A stretch of 64,000 nt of DNA from Neobacillus sp. YX16 (GCF_030123505.1 NZ_CP126115.1:32501-96500); one strand, 5' to 3'; positions 38,544 through 50,034 are shown, counted from the stretch's first letter. The notes: generated from the letters alone by a model not told the origin. Program-made: numbers and translations.

Positions 38544-40286
38544 TTACTCTCCTCCATCAATTGGCAGCTCGAATGAAATCCTTGTGCCCATGTTTAATTT
38601 ACTCTCAATCAAAAGGTCTGAATGTGTGATTCCTTTGTAATATAATTTTAAGCGTTTGTAAACGTTGGAAATGGCCATTCCTTTTCCTTTCACTGAAGAG
38701 GTACCACCCGTTTTCATTGATTGAGTAATCCACTCAAGCCGCTCTTTATCCATACCAAGACCATCATCTTGAACAGAGATGCAAATCCATTCTGTGTCTT
38801 CCCGTTTTATCGGTACAACCGTTATTGAAACGAGGCAATTTCCGAGCTTGTTTCCTGCGCCATGCAAAATTGCATTTTCTACCAAGGGCTGGATAATCAG
38901 TTTTGGTATTCTTACATGCTCGTATTCTAAGGGTACCATTACCTGCCATTGTAATCTGTCACCAAAGCGCATTTTCATAATTTCCATATAGTCACCTATA
39001 TGCTTGATTTCGTCTTTCAAAAACACCCAATCATCATCGGATTCTTTTGTAATGGTATAACGGAATAAATTGGACATGGCTAAGACTAGTTCAGACAATT
39101 CTTCTTCATCCTTTTCTTCAAGTGACCAATGAAGTGCATCCAGTGTATTGAAGAGAAAATGCGGGTTAATTTGTGCTTGAAGAGCTTTCAATTCGCTGCG
39201 GCTTCGTAAAATCTCCTTTTGATAAACCATCTGGATTAAATGATTGGTTTCTTTAACTAGCTGATTATAGGTACTGTTTAATTCATTAATTTCATTTACA
39301 GAAGAAACACTAGGATTCAATGTTAATGAACCTTCTCCCGCACGCTGCATGGTTTTTGTTAATCTTACTATTGGCCTTGTAATGACTGTTGAAAGGAAAT
39401 AGGAGCAGATTGTAAAAATGAATACACCAAATATTCCAGATAAAATAAACCCTGTCCGAATCCCTAACATTCCCTGTGTTAGTTCACTTACAGGGGTTAA
39501 AATAAGCACGGTCCAACCTGTGAGCTTGGATGATTGCTTTGTCACCATATACTCTCGCTGATTTAATTGAACAATGTTTTCATCGCTTTCAATAATACTC
39601 TTTATATCTCCATGATAATTGTTGATAATTGGCTTTTGGTCTTGATCTAGAAGTATGGTGTATTGATCGTTTTCATTTGTTTCGTTTGCAAATTTAATAT
39701 GATTACGGTTAATACTAATTAAAAGATAACCGCCATTCCTAAATTGTCTTTCTATTAAATTGACACTGCGAATGGCGAGAAAGTAGTTTTTATCAGCTGG
39801 ATCCTCACCAATCCAAACCATACTTCCTTTTGCTGTATTTGCTTTATTAATCCACTTTTTATCAATTTGGTTCAATAAAGAATCTTCATCTAGGGGTAGA
39901 ACACGCTGCTGTTTACCAGCAAAGAGCTGAAAGGAAAAGATTCCATCTGTATTCCCCATAATTCTGTTGATATGTCCCATTAAACGTTGACGGTCACTAA
40001 ACGATACTTCTTTTCTATGATGGACATCCGTTAAGATCCGTTGGACCTCTTCATCCGTTATCACAAGCTTTGAGGACATGTTAATTTGCTCATAAAGTGA
40101 TTCGATACGGCCATTTGCTTCGATGGCCACTTGTTGGATTTGTTTTTCAGCATTATTTTTTAATAAAGAGGAAACCTGTCTCAACGTAAGAAGACTGACA
40201 ATCAATAGAACAATGATCATAACTAATAAGAAAATCAATAAAATTTGATTCCGTAAAGTATTCCATTTTTTTAGTCGATTAAGCAT
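38544..40286 (-). CDS. Sensor histidine kinase (YesM/XynD-like)
   Basis: 580-residue membrane kinase: membrane segment near residues 15-37, an extracellular sensing domain (about 40-285), a second membrane segment near 287-307, HAMP (about 308-360), a His-kinase domain with the acceptor histidine in QINPHFLFNTL, and HATPase_c with VENAILHGAGN and DDGLGMD. This build is the LytS/YesM class that partners AraC-type regulators for polysaccharide sensing. It is first in the leftward operon and divergent from darA. Confidence 0.92.
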   Translation of the reverse strand: MLNRLKKWNTLRNQILLIFLLVMIIVLLIVSLLTLRQVSSLLKNNAEKQIQQVAIEANGRIESLYEQINMSSKLVITDEEVQRILTDVHHRKEVSFSDRQRLMGHINRIMGNTDGIFSFQLFAGKQQRVLPLDEDSLLNQIDKKWINKANTAKGSMVWIGEDPADKNYFLAIRSVNLIERQFRNGGYLLISINRNHIKFANETNENDQYTILLDQDQKPIINNYHGDIKSIIESDENIVQLNQREYMVTKQSSKLTGWTVLILTPVSELTQGMLGIRTGFILSGIFGVFIFTICSYFLSTVITRPIVRLTKTMQRAGEGSLTLNPSVSSVNEINELNSTYNQLVKETNHLIQMVYQKEILRSRSELKALQAQINPHFLFNTLDALHWSLEEKDEEELSELVLAMSNLFRYTITKESDDDWVFLKDEIKHIGDYMEIMKMRFGDRLQWQVMVPLEYEHVRIPKLIIQPLVENAILHGAGNKLGNCLVSITVVPIKREDTEWICISVQDDGLGMDKERLEWITQSMKTGGTSSVKGKGMAISNVYKRLKLYYKGITHSDLLIESKLNMGTRISFELPIDGGE

Positions 40287-40459
40287 TGATTGTTCGCCTT
40301 TCTTTTCTATAATAATTTCTAATTATATTATTATACCTTTTTTATGTAATCGTTGTCTTTTAGAGTTATGTGGAAATTACCCAGTTTTGTGAGAATGTAA
40401 TTTCAGACAACTTTCAAAATAACTCACTGTCGAATATCAATGTGAGAAGGACAAATACC

Positions 40460-40468
40460 TGTTATAAT
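40460..40468 (+). promoter_or_regulatory. extended -10 promoter for darA
   Basis: TGTTATAAT: TATAAT at 40463-40468 with the TG extension at 40460-40461. No good -35 is seen 16-18 nt upstream, as is usual for extended -10 promoters. It marks the right border of the island, where core transcription resumes. Confidence 0.6.
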
Positions 40469-40496
40469 ATAGGAAAGATATATGAAATATGGATGA

Positions 40497-40841
<345 letters not shown>

Positions 40842-40871
40842 AACGATACTACTTGTAAGAGAGTGATAAAC

Positions 40872-41879
40872 TTGGTAAAAACATGGGATCAATTAGAAGA
40901 GCTGCAGCCTGCCGTGCTAAAAATGTTAAAGAACAGTTTGTTGAAGAATCGTGTGGCCCATGCCTATTTACTTGAGGGAATCAGAGGGACTGGGAAAAAA
41001 GAAATCGCTTTATTAATCACGAAAGCTTTATTTTGCGATTCCTTAATAGAAGGCTATAAACCTTGTGAGACTTGTCATAATTGCCGGCGAATTAACAGCG
41101 GTAATCATCCCGATGTCCATAAGGTTGAGCCTGATGGATTATCGATAAAAAAACAGCAAATCCAAGCCCTCCAGGAGGAGTTCTCCAAAAAAGGGGTAGA
41201 ATCGTCTAGAAAAGTTTATATGATAAGCGATGCTGACAAAATGAGTGTGAGTGCAGCAAATAGTTTGCTAAAGTTCCTGGAAGAACCAAACTCACAAACG
41301 ACAGCTTTTTTGCTAACTGAGCAGCTTCAGCAACTGTTGCCAACGATTCTTTCAAGGTGCCAAATTTTATCATTTAAACCATTATCTCCACAATCAATGA
41401 TTAATCAATTGACTGAAAACGGCGTAAATCCAATGAAGGCGCCATTATTAGCACAGTTGACGAATAGTCTTGATGAAGCATATGAATTAAATGTCGATGA
41501 TTGGTTTGCACAAGCTCAAAAAATAGTGTTAAAATTATATGAGGTGTTGAAAAAAAATCCTTTAGAAGCAATGGTAACACTTCAAGGAGATTGGTTCTCA
41601 CACTTTAAAGAGAAAGAACAGATTAATCGTGGGTTAGATCTTTTACTTCTTATTTTTAAGGATTTATTATATATACAATTAGATAAACAGGAGCAAATCG
41701 TCTTTAAAGCTGAAAGTGAAGTGTTAAGGCAGTATGCTCTTGAAACATCCGGACGGCGGTTATCGGATCAAATGTCGGCTATTCTCGAGGCAAAAAGGAA
41801 GCTGCAGGCCAATATGAACCCACAGCTAATGATGGAAGAGCTTGTGTTAAATTTGCAGGAGGGATCTTCATTTGTATGA
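40872..41879 (+). CDS. holB: DNA polymerase III delta' subunit
   Basis: 335-residue clamp-loader subunit. The N-terminal AAA+ domain has the diverged P-loop GIRGTGKKEI, a zinc module (CETCHNCRRINSGNHPD) and the sensor region SAANSLLKFLEEP with the SRC motif LSRCQ. The TTG at 40872 is chosen because VKTWDQLEELQP then lines up with the usual start of Bacillus HolB; the GTG at 40863 overlaps the GAGAGTGAT site. Its 3' end overlaps yaaT by 8 nt. Confidence 0.92.
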   Translation: MVKTWDQLEELQPAVLKMLKNSLLKNRVAHAYLLEGIRGTGKKEIALLITKALFCDSLIEGYKPCETCHNCRRINSGNHPDVHKVEPDGLSIKKQQIQALQEEFSKKGVESSRKVYMISDADKMSVSAANSLLKFLEEPNSQTTAFLLTEQLQQLLPTILSRCQILSFKPLSPQSMINQLTENGVNPMKAPLLAQLTNSLDEAYELNVDDWFAQAQKIVLKLYEVLKKNPLEAMVTLQGDWFSHFKEKEQINRGLDLLLLIFKDLLYIQLDKQEQIVFKAESEVLRQYALETSGRRLSDQMSAILEAKRKLQANMNPQLMMEELVLNLQEGSSFV

Positions 41880-42699
41880 TGTTGTAGGAGTGCGCTTTAA
41901 AAAGGCGGGGAAAATCTATTATTTTGATCCAGGAGATCTCTCAATTCAAAAGGATGAATTCGTGATCGTCGAAACTGTTCGCGGGGTTGAATACGGTAAG
42001 GCTGTTGTTCCACGTAAACAGGTTGAGGAGCATGATGTCGTTCTGCCTTTAAAAAAGGTAGTGAGGATTGCAGATCATAAGGATCGGATGATTGTAGAAG
42101 AAAATAAACAAGCTGCCCAGGAAGCATATGATGTTTGTAATGAAAAAGTAAATGGGCATCAACTAGATATGAAACTAGTCGATGTTGAATATACATTTGA
42201 CCGAAATAAAGTGATTTTCTATTTTACAGCTGACGGCAGAGTTGATTTTCGTGAGTTAGTAAAAGATTTAGCAGCTATTTTTCGGACAAGAATTGAATTG
42301 CGCCAAATCGGTGTCAGGGACGAAGCGAAAATGCTTGGTGGAATTGGTCCATGTGGAAGAATGCTTTGCTGTTCCACATTTTTAGGCGATTTTGATCCTG
42401 TTTCCATTAAGATGGCAAAGGATCAAAACCTCTCATTGAATCCTACTAAAATATCCGGTTTATGCGGCAGGCTTATGTGCTGCTTGAAATATGAAAATGA
42501 TGAATATGAAGCAGCAAAAGCACAGCTGCCTGATTTAGGGGAAATGATTGAAACTCCTCAAGGCCGAGGAAAAGTGGTAGGATTAAATATATTAGAGCGG
42601 GTACTTCAGGTGGAACTAAAGGAACAGGACCGAGTTCTGGAGTATACATTGGATGAGATTCTTAAAGAAGGTGCCTTTTCTATACAATCCACAGATTAA
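41872..42699 (+). CDS. ricT: PSP1-domain protein YaaT (RicT)
   Basis: 275-residue protein of the RicA-RicF-RicT (Y) complex, which carries iron-sulfur clusters, promotes RNase Y-dependent mRNA maturation and influences the sporulation phosphorelay in B. subtilis. The conserved start YDVVGVRFKKAGKIYYF and a cysteine cluster (GPCGRMLCC, then GLCGRLMCCLKYE) are visible. TTG start at 41872 with GCAGGAGGG upstream; it overlaps the end of holB, suggesting translational coupling. Confidence 0.95.
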   Translation: MYDVVGVRFKKAGKIYYFDPGDLSIQKDEFVIVETVRGVEYGKAVVPRKQVEEHDVVLPLKKVVRIADHKDRMIVEENKQAAQEAYDVCNEKVNGHQLDMKLVDVEYTFDRNKVIFYFTADGRVDFRELVKDLAAIFRTRIELRQIGVRDEAKMLGGIGPCGRMLCCSTFLGDFDPVSIKMAKDQNLSLNPTKISGLCGRLMCCLKYENDEYEAAKAQLPDLGEMIETPQGRGKVVGLNILERVLQVELKEQDRVLEYTLDEILKEGAFSIQSTD

Positions 42700-42711
42700 G
42701 AGGTGTGAGAC

Positions 42712-43083
42712 GTGGATAAAAAAGAGATATTTGAATCAGTAAGTAATATGGAAACACAAATTGGCCATCTTTACCAACAGCTCGGAGAATTAAAGCAGCA
42801 TTTAGCCGAAATACTAGAAGAGAATCATTACTTAAAGCTTGAAAATGAACATCTAAGACGCCGTTTAGATTTAACCACGGAAAAAGACAAGAAAGATGAG
42901 AAAGTTAAAAAAGGGACAAATCCCCCTGCGTCTGCTGGTGATCGAACTTTGGACATCGGTGAAGGCTATGATAACCTTGCTCGTCTATACCAAGAAGGAT
43001 TTCACATTTGTAATCTACATTTTGGGAGCTTGCGTAAGGAAGGCGATTGCTTATTTTGTCTCTCCTTTCTTAATAAGAAATAA
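42712..43083 (+). CDS. yabA: Replication initiation control protein YabA
   Basis: 123-residue negative regulator that bridges DnaA and the DnaN clamp. An N-terminal leucine-zipper coiled coil (about 1-60, with [18 protein letters not shown]), a charged linker, and a C-terminal zinc domain with [20 protein letters not shown] start with AAGAGGTG before it. Position between yaaT and yabB as in B. subtilis. Confidence 0.95.
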   Translation: MDKKEIFESVSNMETQIGHLYQQLGELKQHLAEILEENHYLKLENEHLRRRLDLTTEKDKKDEKVKKGTNPPASAGDRTLDIGEGYDNLARLYQEGFHICNLHFGSLRKEGDCLFCLSFLNKK

Positions 43084-43144
43084 CTTAGAAGAGGTTGACC
43101 CAGGTCAGCCTTATTTTTTTCATATAATTTTGAGGTGGATAGCA

Positions 43145-43885
43145 TTGGTTAATTTAAAAAATGATGAGCGGCTTGATTATTTGCTTGCAGAAAATTTAAG
43201 GATTATTCAAAGTCCATCCGTTTTTGCCTTCTCGCTTGATGCAGTCTTATTAGCTCGATTTGTCTATATTCCTATTCAAAAGGGAAATATAATTGATTTA
43301 TGCAGTGGGAATGGAGTTATACCATTGTTTTTAAGTGCTCGTACAAAAGGGAAGATTACTGGTGTGGAGATACAAGAGCGCTTATATGATATGGCTGTAA
43401 GAAGTATTGAATATAACTGTCTCGGGGACCGCCTTCAGATGATTCATGGTGATATAAAAGAAATGCCAAACAAGCTGGGGCATGGGAAATTTGATGTTGT
43501 AACCTGTAATCCTCCTTATTTTCCTACTCCCTCAAAGGAAGAAATGAATCCGAATGAGCACTTAGCCATTGCTCGTCATGAGATACTTTGTACACTAGAG
43601 GATGCTGTTAAGGCTTCAAGTCAATTAGTGAGGCAGGGCGGCAAGGTGGCGTTTGTTCATCGTCCAGGAAGGTTAATGGATATCATTTCGGTCATGCGAC
43701 AGTATCGCCTTGAACCAAAACGTATTCAGTTTGTCTATCCAAAGCAAGGGAAAGAAGCAAATACCCTGCTAATTGAAGCAATAAAAGATGGCAGTCCTGA
43801 TTTAAAAATACTTCCTCCCTTATTTGTTTATAATGAAGAAGGGGAGTATACTGCGGAAATCAGAAAGATTTTATATGGAGAATAA
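43145..43885 (+). CDS. yabB: tRNA1(Val) (adenine-N6)-methyltransferase-like protein YabB
   Basis: 246-residue SAM-dependent class I methyltransferase. SAM motif [16 protein letters not shown] near residue 48 and the N6-adenine methylase motif CNPPYF near residue 120 are present. The frame is open from 42896, but that part overlaps yabA; TTG at 43145 has GAGGTGG 9 nt before it and gives the family's usual MVNL-type start and length (B. subtilis 247). The yazA gene that follows in B. subtilis is absent. Confidence 0.92.
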   Translation: MVNLKNDERLDYLLAENLRIIQSPSVFAFSLDAVLLARFVYIPIQKGNIIDLCSGNGVIPLFLSARTKGKITGVEIQERLYDMAVRSIEYNCLGDRLQMIHGDIKEMPNKLGHGKFDVVTCNPPYFPTPSKEEMNPNEHLAIARHEILCTLEDAVKASSQLVRQGGKVAFVHRPGRLMDIISVMRQYRLEPKRIQFVYPKQGKEANTLLIEAIKDGSPDLKILPPLFVYNEEGEYTAEIRKILYGE

Positions 43886-43903
43886 AAGAAACGGGTGGTC
43901 ATA

Positions 43904-44782
43904 GTGTGGCAGCAAAAGAGTTTTGAGAACGAGGCACATAAAGGAATACTGTATCTTGTTCCGACGCCAATCGGTAATCTTGAAGATATGAGTTTTCGTG
44001 CTGTAAGGATATTGAAAGAAGCGGACCTGATTGCAGCTGAGGATACAAGAAACACAAAAAGGTTGTGTAATTACTTTGAAATTCAAACCCCTGTTGTCAG
44101 CTATCATGAACATAATAAAGAATCGAGTGGAGAGAAGCTCATTCACAAGATTAAGGAAGGCATGAAGATTGCTTTAGTCAGTGACGCGGGCATGCCTGCT
44201 ATATCAGATCCAGGATATGAATTGGTTCTTGCTGCAATCAATGAGAAAGTGACAGTAGTCCCACTACCTGGTGCAAATGCAGCTCTTCCAGCTTTAATTG
44301 CTTCGGGGCTAACATGTCAGCCCTTCTATTTTTATGGTTTCTTAAACCGAAGCAAAAAAGAGAAGAAAACGGAGTTAGAGAGCTTAAAAAAACAAACAGG
44401 AACTCTTGTTTTCTATGAGTCACCGCATCGACTCAAAGAAACTCTAACGAGTATGTATGATGTCCTTGGTAATCGCAAAATAGCTATTTGCCGGGAGTTA
44501 ACTAAAAAGTTTGAGGAATTTATTAGAGGAACCTTAGAGGAAATAATAGAGTGGGCTAATCAGGATGAAATTCGTGGCGAATTTTGTTTGATTGTTGAAG
44601 GTGCGGATGAGAGTAAATTAAAGCAAGAAGAAATGAACTGGTGGGAAACCTTGTCGATAGAGGAGCATGTAAATCACTACATAAGTGTGAAACAGATTCC
44701 CTCAAAAGAAGCTATCAAACAAACCGCAATAGACCGGGGGATAAGCAAACGTGAGGTGTATCAGGCCTACCACGTCGACTAG
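43904..44782 (+). CDS. rsmI: 16S rRNA 2'-O-ribose C1402 methyltransferase
   Basis: 292-residue tetrapyrrole-methylase-fold enzyme modifying C1402 of 16S rRNA. Signature YLVPTPIGNLEDMSFRA, AAEDTRNTK, VSDAGMPAISDPG and VPLPGANA are present. GTG at 43904 is chosen so that length equals that of B. subtilis (292); GTG at 43895 is an alternative three codons earlier. It starts 18 nt after yabB and converges on abrB. Confidence 0.95.
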   Translation: MWQQKSFENEAHKGILYLVPTPIGNLEDMSFRAVRILKEADLIAAEDTRNTKRLCNYFEIQTPVVSYHEHNKESSGEKLIHKIKEGMKIALVSDAGMPAISDPGYELVLAAINEKVTVVPLPGANAALPALIASGLTCQPFYFYGFLNRSKKEKKTELESLKKQTGTLVFYESPHRLKETLTSMYDVLGNRKIAICRELTKKFEEFIRGTLEEIIEWANQDEIRGEFCLIVEGADESKLKQEEMNWWETLSIEEHVNHYISVKQIPSKEAIKQTAIDRGISKREVYQAYHVD

Positions 44783-44791
44783 ATTAAAAAA

Positions 44792-44818
44792 AAGCTTCTC
44801 CTTCTTGAGGAGAAGCTT
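44792..44818. terminator. bidirectional terminator between rsmI and abrB
   Basis: 11-bp stem AAGCTTCTCCT / AGGAGAAGCTT (44792-44802 with 44808-44818). Seven A precede it, giving a T-run for abrB on the minus strand. Confidence 0.88.
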
Positions 44819-44826
44819 ACTGTATA

Positions 44827-45111
44827 TTATTTTACTAATTCAAATTGGCTTTTGATTTCATTTACTAGCTGCTCAGCGCCTTCGCGGCTAAGGATTAGTT
44901 TTCCGCCAGCAAGTGCTAAGTTATCATCGGAAACTTCACCAGTTACTTGGCAAGTCATATTTGGCTTGTATTTCTTTAAGATAATACGCTCTTCATCAAC
45001 ATAAATTTCAAGTGCATCTTTTTCAGCGATACCAAGTGTTCTTCTTAATTCGATTGGAATAACCACACGGCCTAATTCATCAACTTTACGTACAATACCT
45101 GTAGATTTCAT
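44827..45111 (-). CDS. abrB: Transition-state regulator AbrB
   Basis: 94-residue DNA-binding protein with the N-terminal swapped-hairpin SpoVT/AbrB domain (KSTGIVRKVDELGRVVIPIE) and a C-terminal multimerisation half. It represses stationary-phase genes, including spoVG, until Spo0A lowers it. AGGAG precedes the ATG. It is convergent with rsmI and divergent from metG; two Spo0A boxes lie 50-66 nt upstream. Confidence 0.97.
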   Translation of the reverse strand: MKSTGIVRKVDELGRVVIPIELRRTLGIAEKDALEIYVDEERIILKKYKPNMTCQVTGEVSDDNLALAGGKLILSREGAEQLVNEIKSQFELVK

Positions 45112-45160
45112 ATTTACTAGCTCCTCTCATAATAAACCTATTAATTTATTTCTCTATCTA

Positions 45161-45177
45161 TTCGTCATTATTCGACA
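45161..45177 (-). promoter_or_regulatory. tandem Spo0A boxes of abrB
   Basis: On the minus strand TGTCGAATAATGACGAA: two 0A boxes (TGTCGAA and TGACGAA) 10 bp apart, the same arrangement as at the B. subtilis abrB promoter, where phosphorylated Spo0A represses. Confidence 0.85.
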
Positions 45178-45367
45178 TTATTTTTATAAATTAATAATAC
45201 CAGCCATTCCCATTTCCGTCAATTACTTTAAAGTAAAAAGTAATGGTAAATATTATGAGTTTACAAGAATGTTGATATATCAATAGATAATGAATGACCA
45301 TTCAAATGAAATAGATTTTTAATACTATTGTTGGATTAATATAATCTTTTTTAATGAAATTGTAATA

Positions 45368-45417
45368 TTCGACAAAAAACTACAATAAAAACTATTTCAT
45401 TAGTATAATTTTCGACA
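45368..45417 (+). promoter_or_regulatory. candidate promoter flanked by Spo0A boxes, toward metG
   Basis: TTCGACA at 45368-45374 and again at 45411-45417, with TATAAT at 45404-45409 between them. The second box overlaps the expected transcription start. No good -35 is visible. This could place a transcript covering the small frame 45432-45527 and possibly metG under Spo0A. Confidence 0.45.
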
Positions 45418-45431
45418 GTAATAAACATTTT

Positions 45432-45527
45432 ATGGGGGGAGCAGAGGATAAAAATAAAATAAATCTTTTGGTTATGGTTGGGTTTATTGCACATTTATTG
45501 ATTTTTGGGTATATTTTGATGATATAA
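45432..45527 (+). CDS. possible small membrane peptide
   Basis: 31-codon frame ahead of metG: a short charged start (MGGAEDKNK) then a hydrophobic stretch INLLVMVGFIAHLLIFGYIL that could span the membrane. It begins right after the Spo0A-flanked promoter candidate. Against it: no ribosome binding site precedes the ATG, although GGGGGG lies just inside the frame. The rest of the abrB-metG gap is AT-rich, with a second TATAAT at 45544-45549 closer to metG. Confidence 0.25.
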   Translation: MGGAEDKNKINLLVMVGFIAHLLIFGYILMI

Positions 45528-45551
45528 GAGGGCCAAAAAGGGCTATAATGA

Positions 45552-47561
<2,010 letters not shown>

Positions 47562-47585
47562 TTTAACGATAGAAATGTCCCTTAA

Positions 47586-47601
47586 TGTTTCACGTGAAAC
47601 A
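47586..47601. promoter_or_regulatory. parS centromere site
   Basis: TGTTTCACGTGAAACA, a perfect 16-bp palindrome and full match to the Bacillus parS consensus bound by ParB (Spo0J). It lies between metG and yabD, in the origin-proximal region where several parS sites cluster; ParB/SMC loading is its known role. Confidence 0.93.
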
Positions 47602-47677
47602 ATTTTCGAGACATTTCTATTTTTTTCTCACTATCATTCGACACAGCCATAAGAATATAAATAAAGGAGAAACAGTC

Positions 47678-48445
47678 ATGTTATTTGATACACATGTCCA
47701 TTTAAACGCGGAACAATTTGATGAGGATTTACAGGAAGTTATCGAGAGGGCAAAAGAAGCAGGGGTTTCCTATATGACAGTGGTTGGGTTCGACCGACCA
47801 ACAATTAAGAGGGCTATGGATCTGGCAGAAGAGTACGAGTTTATCTATGCGTGCGTTGGCTGGCATCCTGTAGATGCAATTGATATGACAGATGAAGATT
47901 TGCTTTGGATCGAAGATTTAGCTGCCCATCCAAAGGTAGTGGCAATAGGAGAAATGGGCTTGGATTATCATTGGGACAAGTCTCCAAAAGACATCCAAAA
48001 GGAAGTATTTCGAAAGCAAATCCGATTGGCTAAGAAGGTAAAACTTCCGATTGTGATTCATAATCGGGAAGCAACAGCTGATATTGTAGAAATTTTAAAA
48101 GAAGAGGATGCTGGTGAAGTTGGAGGAATCATGCATTGCTTCAGCGGAAGCCCTGAGGTTGCCTTAGAATGTCTAAAAATGAATTTTCTTATCTCATTAG
48201 GGGGTCCGGTTACGTTCAAAAATGCCAAAAAGCCCAAAGAAGTGGCAGCTGTCGTTCCGTTAGAAAAACTGCTGATTGAAACAGACTGCCCCTATTTAGC
48301 GCCGCATCCTTATCGTGGAAAACGCAATGAACCAGGATATGTTAAGCTAGTAGCAGAGCAAATCGCAGAAATTAAAGGCATATCATTTGAAGAAGTTGCC
48401 ATCGTCACGACTGCTAATGCAAAAAAATTATTCGACATAAACTGA
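47678..48445 (+). CDS. yabD: TatD-family metal-dependent hydrolase YabD
   Basis: 255-residue TIM-barrel DNase/hydrolase. Metal ligands appear in FDTHVHLN, IGEMGLDYHWDKSP, IVIHNREA, GIMHCFSG and LIETDCPYLAP. The frame is open from 47585, but ATG 47678 has AAAGGAG 8 nt before it and matches the B. subtilis length of 255. Position after metG is conserved. Confidence 0.93.
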   Translation: MLFDTHVHLNAEQFDEDLQEVIERAKEAGVSYMTVVGFDRPTIKRAMDLAEEYEFIYACVGWHPVDAIDMTDEDLLWIEDLAAHPKVVAIGEMGLDYHWDKSPKDIQKEVFRKQIRLAKKVKLPIVIHNREATADIVEILKEEDAGEVGGIMHCFSGSPEVALECLKMNFLISLGGPVTFKNAKKPKEVAAVVPLEKLLIETDCPYLAPHPYRGKRNEPGYVKLVAEQIAEIKGISFEEVAIVTTANAKKLFDIN

Positions 48446-48682
48446 TAGACAAGCTTGTCGACTTTAATAGAAGCTTGTCCAAATTTTTTAATATAACTTA
48501 AAGTTCTACACGTCTCCTTTTCCTCATAGGATAACCGTGTCGATAAGTTTCCCTTTGCAAATTTCCCAACTATATGCATAATAGGAAATACGTTCACAAC
48601 AAATGCAAGGGTTGACAGCCGGCAGCATGTTTCTCAATAATCTCTCCGAGAGAAGGAGGCGTTTTTCATCGTATTCAAAAAC

Positions 48683-49861
48683 ATGAAAAACCTGTTTTCC
48701 AAGTCTTTGAGTAGAAAAAGGTTGGCGATCACTTTTGCTAGTTTTGTAGTTTTAGCAGCACTTCTTGGTTTTTCGTACTATGAAGGATCTAAGTATACAG
48801 TTGCATTGACTCTTAACGGACAGCAAAAAGTAGTAAAAACGCATGCCAATACAGTTAAGGATGTATTCGCTCAACTTGAAATACCACTCAACTCAAAAGA
48901 CTACTTGTCACCTTCAGCTGATGCTAAGGTGAAAGACAATCAAGTAATTGTCTGGAAACAAGCAAAGCAGGTTAAAATTGTCCAAGACAACGAGAAAAAA
49001 ACGATATGGACAACAGCAGGTACGGTCGCTGAGCTACTAAAAGAGCAACAAATTGTATTGAACGAACATGATGAAATTTCACCCAAGCCGCAGGAAACAA
49101 TCAAAAGCAAGATGGATATTCGCATTCAATCAGCTCTTCATCTTACACTAGTTGACGGCGGAAAAGAACAGCAAGTATGGTCCACTTCGGCTACGGTCGC
49201 TGACTTTTTAACACAACAGGGAATTAAACTTAATGAATTTGACCGAGTTGAACCGTCATTATCTGAGACAGTGAAAAAGGATGGCGTTGTTAACGTCATA
49301 CGCGTAGAAAAAGTCACCGATGTAGTGGAAGAACCAGTTCACTTTGCCGTGATCACCAAGAAAGATGAGAGCTTGGAAAATGGAAAGCAAGTAACTGTCA
49401 AAGATGGCAGACAGGGGCTTATTTCAAGAGAATATGAAGTTATCTTGGAAAACGGTAAAGAAGTTTCAAGAAAATTAATTAGTGAGCAGAGTCTTATAGA
49501 GAAACTCGATAAAGTTGTGGCTGTTGGAACGAAGGAATTAGATATTCAAGTTTCCCGTGGAGCAGAAACTGGAACTGAGTTTTATGTTAATACTACTGCC
49601 TATACAGCCTATTGTAATGGCTGTTCAGGGGTAACAGCAACAGGATTTGATTTACGTGCAAATCCAAATGCAAAGATAATTGCTGTAGATCCTCGTGTGA
49701 TTCCGCTGGGAACAAAGGTTTATGTAGAAGGTTATGGCTATGCTGTAGCGTCTGATACTGGTGGAGCAATAAAGGGACATAAAATTGATGTTTTCTTTCC
49801 ATCGAAAGCGGAGGCATTCCGCTGGGGAGTTAGAAAGGTCAAGATTAAAATATTACAATAA
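48683..49861 (+). CDS. yabE: Cell-wall protein YabE (DUF348-G5-3D)
   Basis: 392-residue putative cell-wall hydrolase related to Rpf/Sps proteins. An N-terminal membrane anchor (about 10-30), three DUF348 repeats (about 35-190, each ending like TVAELLKEQQIVLNEHD), a G5 domain (about 215-285) and a C-terminal 3D domain with AVDPRVIPLGTKVYV and ASDTGGAIKGHKIDVFF, whose aspartates are the catalytic set of MltA/Rpf-like lytic enzymes. Start is uncertain: the only strong site, AAGGAGG at 48653-48659, is 23 nt before this ATG, and the in-frame codon at the usual distance is ATC (48668). Confidence 0.9.
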   Translation: MKNLFSKSLSRKRLAITFASFVVLAALLGFSYYEGSKYTVALTLNGQQKVVKTHANTVKDVFAQLEIPLNSKDYLSPSADAKVKDNQVIVWKQAKQVKIVQDNEKKTIWTTAGTVAELLKEQQIVLNEHDEISPKPQETIKSKMDIRIQSALHLTLVDGGKEQQVWSTSATVADFLTQQGIKLNEFDRVEPSLSETVKKDGVVNVIRVEKVTDVVEEPVHFAVITKKDESLENGKQVTVKDGRQGLISREYEVILENGKEVSRKLISEQSLIEKLDKVVAVGTKELDIQVSRGAETGTEFYVNTTAYTAYCNGCSGVTATGFDLRANPNAKIIAVDPRVIPLGTKVYVEGYGYAVASDTGGAIKGHKIDVFFPSKAEAFRWGVRKVKIKILQ

Positions 49862-49870
49862 GCTTAACTG

Positions 49871-49908
49871 TGCAGAGGTTTAAATAGCCTCTGCATTTTG
49901 CTTTTTCT
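49871..49908 (+). terminator. yabE terminator
   Basis: TGCAGAGG / CCTCTGCA (49871-49878 with 49888-49895) followed by TTTTGCTTTTT. Confidence 0.82.
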
Positions 49909-50034
49909 CTAATATTCATTATACTTACAACGAATACATTAAGGTATTTACTTCATAATATGAAGGCATTTGTTAATATAGACGATGGACATTACAAAAA
50001 TGTTTCAATTATTTTTCAAATTTTTTATTTTTTT

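Noticed and set aside
38650..38670. cre-like TGTAAACGTTGGAA in the kinase gene
   Set aside because: Mismatches in the right half and deep inside coding sequence; probably chance.
42896..43144. Upstream extension of yabB
   Set aside because: It overlaps yabA in another frame; the family start is at 43145.
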